From Prostheceraeus crozeri (lineage: Eukaryota; Platyhelminthes; Polycladida; Euryleptidae), in the NCBI GenBank assembly GCA_907163375.1, contig CAJQUW010003639.1, positions 186,001-250,000 on the forward strand: a stretch of 64,000 nt of DNA, read 5' to 3'. Shown piece by piece: positions 40,167 to 50,336 of the stretch (position 1 is the first letter of the stretch; each line of letters begins with the position of its first letter). A program made the position numbers and the translations under genes. The notes below the pieces were generated by a model. It searched no databases. It was not told the DNA's origin and saw only the letters and a list, made by a program, of their open reading frames with translations.

Positions 40167-43025
40167 TCATTCATTTACCCTATATTTAAATGAAAAATGT
40201 CGTAACGATCCTTGTTTATCATGTGGACCTATCAAATATAAAAGAGGTGTCAGCAGAAAGACAGAGAAGACAAAAGACATTCCAATTGAAACGCAAAGAA
40301 AGATTGCAAATTGTCTGAGAAAAATTAATTTGGATACAAATAGGAAAGATGTAGCGCCGATTGTTGTAATGACGCCACTTATGATTGCCCCACCAACTCG
40401 CACATACATTTCGTGTACTCTTCTCTTTCTTGTAACTTTATCACTCAGATAATACGCTTCTATGAAATGCAGGATATAATCGACCGACATCCCAGTCACT
40501 AAGGTTAGGTTGATGGATTCAGAGATTCCAAAACTCCATTTCATGTAAACAGCTACTGCAATGGCAGCCATCAGGGTAGCTACCAGATTCACAGTTGCTA
40601 AGATGGTCAGAATAATGTTGCCTGTGAAACACAAGATGATGGGGAAAGCTACTCCGAGAAGGCCAATCAATATTCCATTCTGTGCATTAGTCCACAGAGC
40701 TTCTTGGATTTCGTACCATTCCCAAGTAGTAAGGACAGATCCTGATTGGGGCGTCATGCTATTCTGGAATCCATGCTTCAACTCTTTAGGAAATGATTTC
40801 GCAGATTCAATCATCAAGTTTTCCCATTTGTCACGAATTTTAGACCCAGTTATGAAGTTGTGCGAGTATGGAGTCAGTGTTGTCGTTGCTGTTAGAACAA
40901 TACAACGCAAGTGACCTGTGAATGTTAATTTTTTGAATGTTCGTCCGGATTTAGTGAGGAGCTTTTCATTTGTCAGTAATAGGTCACTGGAAGAATATTC
41001 TCCAACTTTGCTATTCACTGGGATTTGCCTTCCTTTCTGTAAGTATCGAATCCAAAATAACAAGGCCGTCTCGAAATATCGGCTTTCATGATACTTCCAC
41101 TCACTTTCATCAGTGTAGATATATTTGTGACACTGCAACAATCGACGTATTTTCATTCTATCGATTGGTATCGTAAGATCTAAGGCTTTATTTCCACACA
41201 TGACAGTACCTCTTTGAAGTATGTATTGCATATCAGTTTCCATATCCTCAATGAAACAGCGAATTTTTGAAACGTTATTCTCCTTCTGTATTTGTAAATC
41301 CTTTTGCAATTCTGGATCCTCTCGCAATCGCCTGCAAAATTCAAGCAATGATTTCTGTGCTGGTATCGAATTCAAAGTGAATTCATCAGCAAAAGTAGGT
41401 TCTCCTTTACACCGGAAGTCTTTTAAAATACAATTAGAGCGGTTTCGATATCGGAGTCCCCATACCATTGACACCGTGATGAATTCTTCGTGATTCATTT
41501 GACGATTAATTCTAACAGCTCTGTCATAATTTGTTCCCGCTATAAAGAAGTTGAGTCCGGCGGAAGTTTGAGCTTTCATATCAATTGCCTGAACTATGAA
41601 CCAAGTAATCAAAGCAAGACAGGACATAAGAGAGAAGATTTGAAAAAGTCTTCTCTGTAAAATCGGAATTAACAATTTCCTCAAAACTTCAGCCATCCAA
41701 CGATTTGATTCTTGATTATCCTGTGCCGATATTCGAGATGACATGAATCTTTTCCATAGCTGAAATTTGCAGCAATTCTTAAAATTCAAAAAGTTGCTGT
41801 TTAAATTATGATATTCCATATTGAACAGAACTGAAGGCAAAACACAAATGATGAGAGCATAATTCATGAATACAGCAATTCCAGTGAACAGACCAAACGT
41901 ATTGATTAATGGCACATTGCATCCGACGTTGGCGAGAAATGCAAAAGCGGTTGTTGAGGAGGTGATGAAAGTTACGAGCGCTGACTTCTTGAAAACATGA
42001 ATGATCCGATCTGTTAATGAGGTAATAGTAACAGAATCGCACCAAATATCAAACAACACGAAGAGATCATCCGCTCCGATCCCAAGGCATACGAAAATCG
42101 ATACTCCATGGAAGACACCAATGTACACCTGTTGAAACATTATGCGATAAATGAGATTTGCCGCCACTAAGGATGTTAGTATACAAAATAATGTGGAAGA
42201 GGTGAGAATTACTGATCGTGTATGTATTAGCATGACTAATGTTATGAAAAACAAACTGCCAATTGCATAAAGACAATCATGTTTCCCTTGTACTGAAACA
42301 TCATTCTGCAATGTAGAGCGACTCAAGTAAGCAAATTGAACTCCATTTTTGATTTCGTTTCTCTCTGCATAATATTTCAAGAATTTAAGCAAAATTTTAT
42401 CACGGAATTTCTCGTTGGGAGATGATATCTTGGAAAATAGAAAAGATTTTAATATTTTTGTTTTAAGTAGTGGTGGCTTATACTGGATCGTAAGGTTTTT
42501 TGGAAATAATTGACAAAATAGTCGATGATGTTTTTTCGCATCTCTGTAAATTTTAAAGAGACTAATGACAAGTGTTTCGTCGATAGGTGTCTGTAATAAG
42601 GAATTGAATCTCAAAAATCGAATAAAGCTATATGGCTGATGAAAAAAATGAGAATACTTTGACAAATTTGCCAACCGCCATTCAAATTCATCAATTGCTT
42701 TCATTTTATCAAGGGTCATCAAATTGTCGTCTGAGCTGTAAATTAATTCTATTCGATCCCAAATTCTGAGGTCAGCTTTCAGCTTTTGTCCAAATGACAG
42801 TTTACCATTGACTTCAAAGCTACGAAATTCAAATGCTGGAACGCGCTCTGACCAATGGCTATTCGGTATTCGAACAGGTAAATGCGTAAAATCCACCGGT
42901 AAAATGTCATATCCAACAGCAAATAGACAAATCGTTACAATCCATGGAAGGAACAAAAGGCACACATTCTGAGTTAACCAAAGTTTTGGATGATTTGTAA
43001 TAAAAATAAATAATCTTTGCAGCAT
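40167..43025 (-). CDS. Dispatched-like RND/sterol-sensing-domain membrane protein
   Basis: A single uninterrupted frame of 952 codons. The protein has the two-fold RND/Patched layout: TM1 at about 20-40, a first extracellular loop, a sterol-sensing-domain-like TM block at about 251-402, TM7 at about 460-482, a second large loop (about 483-780), and a C-terminal TM block at about 783-935. The intramembrane acidic motifs that mark proton/cation-coupled RND transporters are present in both halves: GIGADDLFVLFDIW (about 315-328) and GMSVDYILHF (about 845-854). GADD..V.FD.W is closer to Dispatched than to Patched (GVDD). Dispatched releases lipid-modified Hedgehog from producing cells; whether this copy does so is inference. 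The ATG at 43,023-43,025 opens a hydrophobic-rich N-terminus. No intron is needed. An intronless copy might be a divergent or retroposed paralogue. Confidence 0.88.
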   Translation of the reverse strand: MLQRLFIFITNHPKLWLTQNVCLLFLPWIVTICLFAVGYDILPVDFTHLPVRIPNSHWSERVPAFEFRSFEVNGKLSFGQKLKADLRIWDRIELIYSSDDNLMTLDKMKAIDEFEWRLANLSKYSHFFHQPYSFIRFLRFNSLLQTPIDETLVISLFKIYRDAKKHHRLFCQLFPKNLTIQYKPPLLKTKILKSFLFSKISSPNEKFRDKILLKFLKYYAERNEIKNGVQFAYLSRSTLQNDVSVQGKHDCLYAIGSLFFITLVMLIHTRSVILTSSTLFCILTSLVAANLIYRIMFQQVYIGVFHGVSIFVCLGIGADDLFVLFDIWCDSVTITSLTDRIIHVFKKSALVTFITSSTTAFAFLANVGCNVPLINTFGLFTGIAVFMNYALIICVLPSVLFNMEYHNLNSNFLNFKNCCKFQLWKRFMSSRISAQDNQESNRWMAEVLRKLLIPILQRRLFQIFSLMSCLALITWFIVQAIDMKAQTSAGLNFFIAGTNYDRAVRINRQMNHEEFITVSMVWGLRYRNRSNCILKDFRCKGEPTFADEFTLNSIPAQKSLLEFCRRLREDPELQKDLQIQKENNVSKIRCFIEDMETDMQYILQRGTVMCGNKALDLTIPIDRMKIRRLLQCHKYIYTDESEWKYHESRYFETALLFWIRYLQKGRQIPVNSKVGEYSSSDLLLTNEKLLTKSGRTFKKLTFTGHLRCIVLTATTTLTPYSHNFITGSKIRDKWENLMIESAKSFPKELKHGFQNSMTPQSGSVLTTWEWYEIQEALWTNAQNGILIGLLGVAFPIILCFTGNIILTILATVNLVATLMAAIAVAVYMKWSFGISESINLTLVTGMSVDYILHFIEAYYLSDKVTRKRRVHEMYVRVGGAIISGVITTIGATSFLFVSKLIFLRQFAIFLCVSIGMSFVFSVFLLTPLLYLIGPHDKQGSLRHFSFKYRVNE

Positions 43026-46000
43026 AATTCAACAACAGGACGTAGGTAGGATGAAATAACTTTGATGACAAGCGATAGTTAATTTCTCAAGTAATTAGAA
43101 TTGCTATGTAGTGAAAAAGTGATGAACTTGAATGAAAACAGGAATGTCCATGATATAGATCGCAGCCCTCACATTTTAAGATTTTCATAATACATGATAT
43201 CCATGGTCATCTAATCCCAGGCGGAGTTTGTAGCATAGAAGTGGATAGTAATACACTAGAATGGAAGTTTGATATCTTGCCTATGTACAATGATGGCACA
43301 TGGAAAAATCTATGGTTTGTAGATCAGATTCGATCTAAAGCATTGTATCATTGTGAACTATTTGCCAAGTTGGTTGTGGAAGTTGTTGACACCTAATTAC
43401 AGGATTTTCATGAAGAGAATTGCAAGTGAGATGGCGGCATTGTTTCAAGTGAAATAGCCTACTATTCCATGGATTAATATACTGTGTCTATTTGTAGCAG
43501 TCACTGACAACTGTTTTCCAATGTTTCAATATTGGAATGCGAATTAAAAATTGGTTCACAAAGTCATAATTGAAAGTGGTCGGTGTTCTGATTATAAGAA
43601 GATCTGAAGAATTCAGAGATCGAAAGTCTAATTATTGGATAATTTCTTCTTCAAGTGGCTAAGAAACCTGGCGCTTTTCTGGAATAAACACATTGAAAGC
43701 TTCTTTGCCGACAATCATTTCTCAAATAAATGAAATGTCGCTGGAACTTTTCAATTAATCATTGAATGACACATGTTATCACATGTGGAATGTTATCACA
43801 TTTTGGAAGCTGATATTTGAATGCATGTAGAGATATTTGAAAATTATTCAAATTTAGTGAACAGGGGAACCCTTTAAAGTAAAATGAATACTCTAAGATT
43901 TCTTGGTCTCTGATTTCAAGCTGGAATTATGCATGTTCTGTAAATCGACATTACAAGTTGCATAAGAGTCTGATTATACTATTGATAGATTATCGGAGCG
44001 ATATTTCAAAATGATGAACGTACAGAACGTTTAAAAGGATTTCCTTCTTTGTCATCCTGTCGGTGCAGCATTTCGTAAATTCACTATTGCTTTTGTGTAC
44101 ATGGTCTTTGGACAAGGGCAGCAATCCACATCACAAATTGGCTTGATAAATGGAAACCAGAAACCATGGAGACCAGCTCGTACAATTTGCATTTTGCCCC
44201 AACCAAGTTCCCCCGGCGTGTGCCATATTTCATGCAATTTACATTCTGGGACTTTCTATGGTATTGTTAATTTCTATGGTTTGTAGAGCTGCATAGCTTT
44301 TAGATGGGAAAGCTAGACTGACTCTGCTCCTGGTGTGTTGGATAGAACACACATGGTGTCTTTTGAAAGAACGTTTCTTGATATACAGGTAACACATCCA
44401 TGCAGGTGCTGAATATCATTAAAAATAAGTCAGCCACACAAATTTACAAAGAGAGTCTGAAAAGAAACGATCACATTTACAACGAATACTTCAAGTTGAG
44501 AAGTCGACATTCACACCTCTCGTCTTCACAATATCCGGAGCGGCTTCATCTGAAGCAATTCAACTGATGAAAAGAATGGCGGCAATGATTTCACAGAAGA
44601 GAAAGGAGAATGTCATCAGATATGTACGAAAAACCTTGACCCACTGAGAGGTGCGCTGATAGCCATTCGTGGATAAAGAGAAGGAAAGATATGAAGAATA
44701 ACAGATGGAAGGAACGGAATTAAGTCTATCTCATTCCCACAGCTCGAGATGATGAAATGCCCATGCATGACAGCCAGTTTTGCACTACAGCGTTTTGCTT
44801 CTAACTGACTTTTTAACTTAATTGACTTCATTTTGCCGATGCGATGTTATTATTTCTTCGTTAACAAAATGTTTCCAACGTGTTATATGATGCCTGCATT
44901 TGCCTTTAGATGGAAGCATCATACCCTGCTTTATCTGGTTCTACAGATTTGGTAGACTATCTGCGCACATAGCGCATTGTCTTTGCCTTGGTAGAAACTC
45001 TATAGTCCAACTTACACGCAGATTCAATCTCAATCCAGTCAATTTAAGAGGAGATGAATTTACAGGAAAACTTATTTGTGGTTTATGAAGTCGCATGACG
45101 TCATTTCCCGCCTGAATTTACATGATAACTTCATTAAATGTCTCTCAAGCGTAAAGTAGATCGAGTCCATAACCTAGCTAGAAGGGTTTCTGAGACCACC
45201 GGCGAAATACGTGAACATTTCTTTCTCAAACAGAGGATCGGAATCGCTATTATTCGAGGAAACTCTCTCAACATATCCTTGGTCTCCAAATCCATTCAAC
45301 TTTTGTTTTTACTCTTCTTTTCCTATTTTTACTTTTCGATTATTCATACGTATAAAGGGCTAAACCACGGCAACACTCGATCGCTACATTTGATAAGAAA
45401 ACTCAATCGAAAACCAACATTCTCTATGATACGATATTCTTTTTGAATATTCTGAAGATGCAGTTTGATGTAAAACGACATCGACATGTTACAGACAAAA
45501 TATCAATTTCATACTATCGCTACATTTGTGTACAGAGATCATTTAATATGGTAACGCTCGCGACAGAGATAAATATTTCATTATAAACTTTTTGAGGTTG
45601 GATGGATATTTTATCTAAACTACAGAAGCTGTTGTATCAAAAACAAAATCATAGATTAATAATGAATAGTTGATGATTTCTTCATGCTTGAATAGATTAC
45701 TGAATGCACCGATTACGAGATTTCAATTAATCTTGACGGTAACGCTCGCGACATTATCTAATAAAATTACGGATAACATATATTTTGCCATTAAATTTGT
45801 CATCACAGAAGATAACAATAATGAAGATTACAAGTGAACGATTAGCTTAGAAATATCACACCAAACATTTTATTTGTAACAGAATCATAACACAGAAGTT
45901 AAGCATAATGTAAGATGAACGTCAACATCGGAGAACTTACTATATCTTGGATAGCTATAGCTAGAGAATCATGAACAAGCTTTTGTCAATTGAGGAAGGA

Positions 46001-46069
46001 ACTCCCCTTACCTTAACGAGTCTTTCTCTGACTTAGGACAGTAAATGGGACTTTTTTAGTCCTTGTACA
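43026..46069. other. Non-coding interval
   Basis: No gene is recognised. Small frames (44,095-44,286 and 45,138-45,446 plus; 44,616-44,831 minus) have no supported domain. The 16-mer GGTAACGCTCGCGACA occurs twice about 190 bases apart (near 45,551 and 45,739) with no other obvious similarity. Confidence 0.5.
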
Positions 46070-46071
46070 TA

Positions 46072-46928
46072 CCATGCTGGCCATTTGATTAGCATAATTT
46101 TCAATTTGAGTTAAAAGACATCACCATGTTATGCCAATAGCATTTATTCCTATTCCTGAAATATATGTCCAGGGTAATAGCGTGATTTTTGCTAATTACG
46201 CTCAGTGAAAAATACGAAATCTAAAGGTTTTACATCAACAATGCAGTCAAAATGTCAATATTTGATTGGTCCTCTTCTGGCCTTCAAGGCAGCTTCTATG
46301 CATTTCGCCATGGATTCAATCATCTTCTTGCATTACTCTTCGCTAATTTCGCTGTTCATTCTCCCATTACCTTCATTGAGAGAAGTGGGTTTCCGTTAAG
46401 CAACTTGTTTCTTCACCACAGACAGCACAGCAGTTCTCGATGGGGTTTACGTCTGGAGAACTGTTAGGCCATGGTTCCAGGACTTCGATACCAGAATTAA
46501 ATAGCCAGTTTCGAAAAGACCTTGCCGTATGACACGGGGCGCCATCATGCTGAAAATTGTGGCATCCACGAACATCTAACCATGTTAGAAGCATCGAGAA
46601 TCTCACGGTACAGGCTGGTAATGATTGAAACAAGAACACCGAAGCCCCTTCGAGAACTGCTGTGCTGTCTGTGTTGAAGAAACGAGAAACCCACTTCTCT
46701 CCATGATCTCAAGAAGACACAACCAGAAGAAGACCAACCAAATATTGAAATTTTGACTGCATTGTTGAAGTAAAAGCTTTAGATTTCGTAATTTTTGCTG
46801 AGCGTAATTAATAAAAATGACGCTATTACTATGGACACATATTTCAGGAATAGGAATAGATGTCACTGCATCAATAAACCATCTTCTAACTCAAATTGAA
46901 AATTATGCTAATCAAATGGCCAGCATGG
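46072..46928. mobile_element. Tc1/mariner-type element with long inverted repeats, defective
   Basis: The ends are CCATGCTGGCCATTTGATTA going inward on both sides, with TA immediately outside each (46,070-46,071 and 46,929-46,930). The inverted repeats run far inward: AATTTTCAATTTGAGTTA, TTCCTATTCCTGAAATAT, TTTTACATCAACAATGCAGTC and GACAGCACAGCAGTTCTCGA recur in inverse order, so arms of about 265-375 bp enclose a short centre. The total of 857 bp is too short for a complete transposase, so this is an internally deleted copy. Confidence 0.85.
46373..46639 (-). pseudogene. Tc1-type transposase fragment
   Basis: The minus frame contains [19 protein letters not shown] then [19 protein letters not shown], which is the middle-to-C-terminal DDE block of Tc1 transposases: the second catalytic Asp in QHDGAPCH, and the WP.NSPDLNPIEN region just before the third catalytic position. 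The N-terminal DNA-binding domain and first Asp are absent. It lies inside the TA-flanked element and is its coding remnant. Confidence 0.85.
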
Positions 46929-46930
46929 TA

Positions 46931-47419
46931 TACTTGCCCCGCCGCTTTTGTCCTTGTACTTAGGCCTACAAGACCAGGCCTCGCTTTGGCCTGAATTAAT
47001 GTCTGTGCATGAATTAATTCTGTCGGTGTTGTAGGTTAAACAACTTAAATAAAGGATTGGGCGTATTAATAAATGCCAAATGTAGTCCAGACTGGTATTG
47101 CTATCTTAATTTCAATAACAAATGAAACTAGATAACTGCAATTAGGCAAACAATTAGACTGCTGTGCAGCAAATTGCAGTTGCCTGTAATTAATTACGCT
47201 TTTAGCACGCTTGGACGTCTGCGCGAATGGCCTTTACGGCAATCACTTCCATAAGACATTTATGGATATCAGAGTTTTCTCTCTACATGGCGTCTCAATA
47301 CCTAAGTATCCATGAAGTGCTTATGCCATTCACAAAAAGGAGAAGCGTAATAAGTACATGAATATGAAGAAGGGGTAGGAGAAGTAGAGCATGCCAGCTT
47401 CCCCTTTTTTCAGCAAACA
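46931..47419. other. Spacer between Tc1 relic and hAT-like element
   Basis: No gene is seen. AGGCCT and AATTAATT palindromic bits occur near 46,970-47,020 but do not form a clear element. Confidence 0.5.
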
Positions 47420-48389
47420 GATGGAACCAGTGTTTTTGAGCGGATCGAAATTCCGCTTTCGCTCGCTCATCGCTCATCTGCTCATAATCGCCCTGTCGCT
47501 CGCTCACCGCCCAAAATCATGAAAAAAATGCCGCTCACTCGCTCATTTCTCGATAATACGCTCCTTAATTCTACAAACTTTTTGTGCTCAGAGCAAATTC
47601 CATGCTTTAAATCAAATAGATACCTTTTATAGGCGTTGAAAGGATATTCTTCATTTCATTTTAGTTGAAATTTGAAACACACGATGAAGCAATGTAAACC
47701 ATCATACCAATGTATCAAATTAGCTATTGCACAAAATTGGTTGAAACAATATATTTTGATGAACACAGCCACAGAATTCTTTTGACATGTGTAGAGATGG
47801 GCAATAATCTAAACTGAATCCTACATGCTGATCACATGAATCAGTGCATACAATTCTTGGCGCAATACTTGGACAAAATTCGCAAGGTGCGTTAAGAAAC
47901 TATGCAATGCGTTGACAATTGAAAATGAACTTATTTGAGGTCGTGACAAAATAATGTAGATAATTCCTAAAAGTAGCTAAAGATGACATACGTGACTTAT
48001 GAGTGCCTGAGTAATCAATAAATGCAAGAAATCTGCCATAAATAAAATCGCTTGATAAACGAAATCGCTAGTTTATGTGAAACAGCAAATCCTGCACCCA
48101 AAAGGACCTGAGACATCGGCGCCAGCCGTCACTGAGACTTCGGCCCACTAAGCTCAGTATCTGTCATGATGGTCGGTCCGCAGCAGCTCGTTGCGCCCAG
48201 GCCCTACTTCCGTCTACCTTTGCACTCTTCTTCATGGAGATCTTTACACTCAAACACCGTTCCGGTGCGTGTAGCATACTCTCTGCGAAACCAAATCATA
48301 GCCAGAGAGGACACGGCGAACATTGGCATGTCACACAGATGACACTGAAAGTCGGTCCGGATTCCTCAACGTGTCAGATTAGCAAGGGT

Positions 48390-48545
48390 ATACATGGCAT
48401 TTGAACGAACGGTCTGAACGGTACTTTTTTCATTTTTCTGATGAACGAATTATCGAACGGCATGTCTGAAAAGCCGATGAACGGTGATCGGAACGAACGG
48501 CTTTTTTTGCTTGATTGAACGTGATTGAGCGGTAATTTAGCCCCG
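48390..48545 (+). repeat. Cluster of GAACGAACGG motifs, left
   Basis: GAACGAACGG, GAACGG, GAACGAATT and GAGCGG recur about eight times in 150 bases. A second cluster with the same orientation lies at 49,870-49,975. The pair resembles the subterminal motif clusters of a second, nested element, but no terminal inverted repeat or target duplication could be matched. Confidence 0.6.
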
Positions 48546-49869
48546 GAACCCAACAAAAGAAATAATGGTAGAAAATCCTTGATACATTCCAAAATTGCTT
48601 ATTTACACATTCTGACTTCAATAAAGTAGTATTCTGAAATTTGAAAATATTTAATTGCCAATTTGGGCATGGATCACCACTAGGCTTTCGTGGTGTAGTA
48701 ATTTCGACAAAAGAAAACTCTATTGATGCTCTTCAAAATTGCTTGTTTGAGCATTAAGACTTCAGTTCAATGACAAAACAATGACAAGAGACTTACTATT
48801 ACACAATGATTCCATCTCTTGTTATTGATTTAGTGTTCCGAAAATACATCTACTTATTCTACTACTCATCAGCTACTAAAACATCTGCGCATATCACCAT
48901 CAATGCGGTTTATCAGTGATGAAAACTGAGGAAGCCGAACTGAATAAGTTTCACGTCCTTCCATGAAGCAACGAAATTTGTCATGATGCGCACTAAAGTA
49001 TCATTTAATTCATCACTTGGTCACAAAGCATTGAACAGTTTGAATTCAAAAGCTGTGATGAGGTAGGTCTACTTGCACTGCGGGTGCCAGTCTGACCATT
49101 ACTTTTTAAAAATGGCAGGTATTATGTTGCTTTAGCATCAAGTAAAGTTACAAGCTGGGGTCGGGTCCGATGCGGGCATCTCGATTTTTGCGGGAAGCGG
49201 ACATTCGCATGGAGGCACGGGCATTTACAATAATGGCTTAATCTGAGAATTTATATCCGGTCAGTGGATATGCAGGTAGGGATTCATGGCGGCATACATG
49301 ACGTGGACGTAATGTATGTAGCCTAAGCTCATTATGCAATTGAATCTAGCCACTATCGAATTTAGTCACATCGCAGTCTTAAATCACTATTTCTGAAGAC
49401 TAGACCTAGGCCTATCCTAGCTAGCGGGTTTCAAGCACTGTGTAAGCGAAGTGTCAAATGGGTGAACATCTACCCATCGTCACCTATAGCAAATTCGTGC
49501 AGCGTGATGCTGCTAAAGCGTGTGTTGTAGGCTAATCATCAAGACAGAAGGAGTATGACTTTCTCCATCGATTTTGATATTCTCTAGTTTGATTGGTTTT
49601 GATACAAAGGGCGCGTGTGACGTGTAACGTTTGACGTCAACTCATGTTTCGCATTGTCATTGTAGGACAATACCGACAACGAATTTTCCGATAGGGCAGC
49701 TTGCATTATTTCGCGATGTCAGATGGGAGAACATCCTGCATCCCCAGCTTCCACAGTTCTCTGAAAAACCAATGTTAGCTAGAAACGACATCACTATATA
49801 ATAAGGTTCGACAGCACTATGTAGGGTCCATCAAAATTGAATATTGTTTTGGCTTAGAAGGAACGATTG

Positions 49870-49975
49870 AACGGATGCTTTATGCCATGAACGAACGGAA
49901 CGGGGGTGATAGTTCATTTGAGCGGTGAACGAACGAACGGGTCTGAAAGGCTAATGAGCGGAAAATCAAACGAAT
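49870..49975 (+). repeat. Cluster of GAACGAACGG motifs, right
   Basis: GGAACGATTGAACGG, GAACGAACGGAACGG and GAACGAACGAACGG fall within about 100 bases, matching the motif type at 48,390-48,545, about 1.4 kb away. Confidence 0.6.
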
Positions 49976-49985
49976 TGGGAAAAAT

Positions 49986-50336
49986 ATGACTGTTCTAATG
50001 CTGGGTATGGAACACAATAATCGAAAGACATTCTTGATCGTTTTTTTACATCGAGGAGTCAGGACGATTGCAGGAAATTGCTTATCTGGGGAGCCATCTG
50101 GGAGTGATGGTCGCAGTTCACTGCATGTTATGGGGGAAAACATGAACTCCGAACGCTACGTTCGAGTGATCGAAGAACATGTTTATCCTTTAGCATTCAG
50201 TTTAGGTGATCCATCATCTGATTGGATTCTCATGGATGACAATGCTCCATGCCATCGTGCCAGTGCAACTCCATTGTATAGAAGACAGGCAGGGAAACGA
50301 ACCTTAGACTGGCCATCAAGGTCTACTCCCTTTTAA
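49986..50336 (+). pseudogene. Tc1-type transposase fragment inside the hAT-like element
   Basis: The plus frame of 116 codons contains MNSERYVRVIEEHVYPLAF, then WILMDDNAPCHRA and LDWPSRSTPF. These are the Tc1 transposase blocks around the second catalytic Asp (DDNAPCHR) and the WP.RSP(D) motif, after which the frame stops instead of reaching the third acidic residue. The start and end of the transposase are missing, and no inverted repeats were found around it. It is a dead fragment of a different Tc1 lineage from the one at 46.4 kb (DDNAPCHR versus QHDGAPCH). Confidence 0.8.

Noticed and set aside
45138-45446. 102-codon plus frame with a faint mobile-element-like C-terminal motif
   Set aside because: The similarity could not be tied to a named family from memory and there is no supporting structure around it.
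48130-48340. Zinc-finger-like minus frame (FQCHLCDMPMF) in a GC-richer patch of the hAT-like element
   Set aside because: Only one CxxC pair and no His pair or BED pattern, so a transposase exon cannot be supported.
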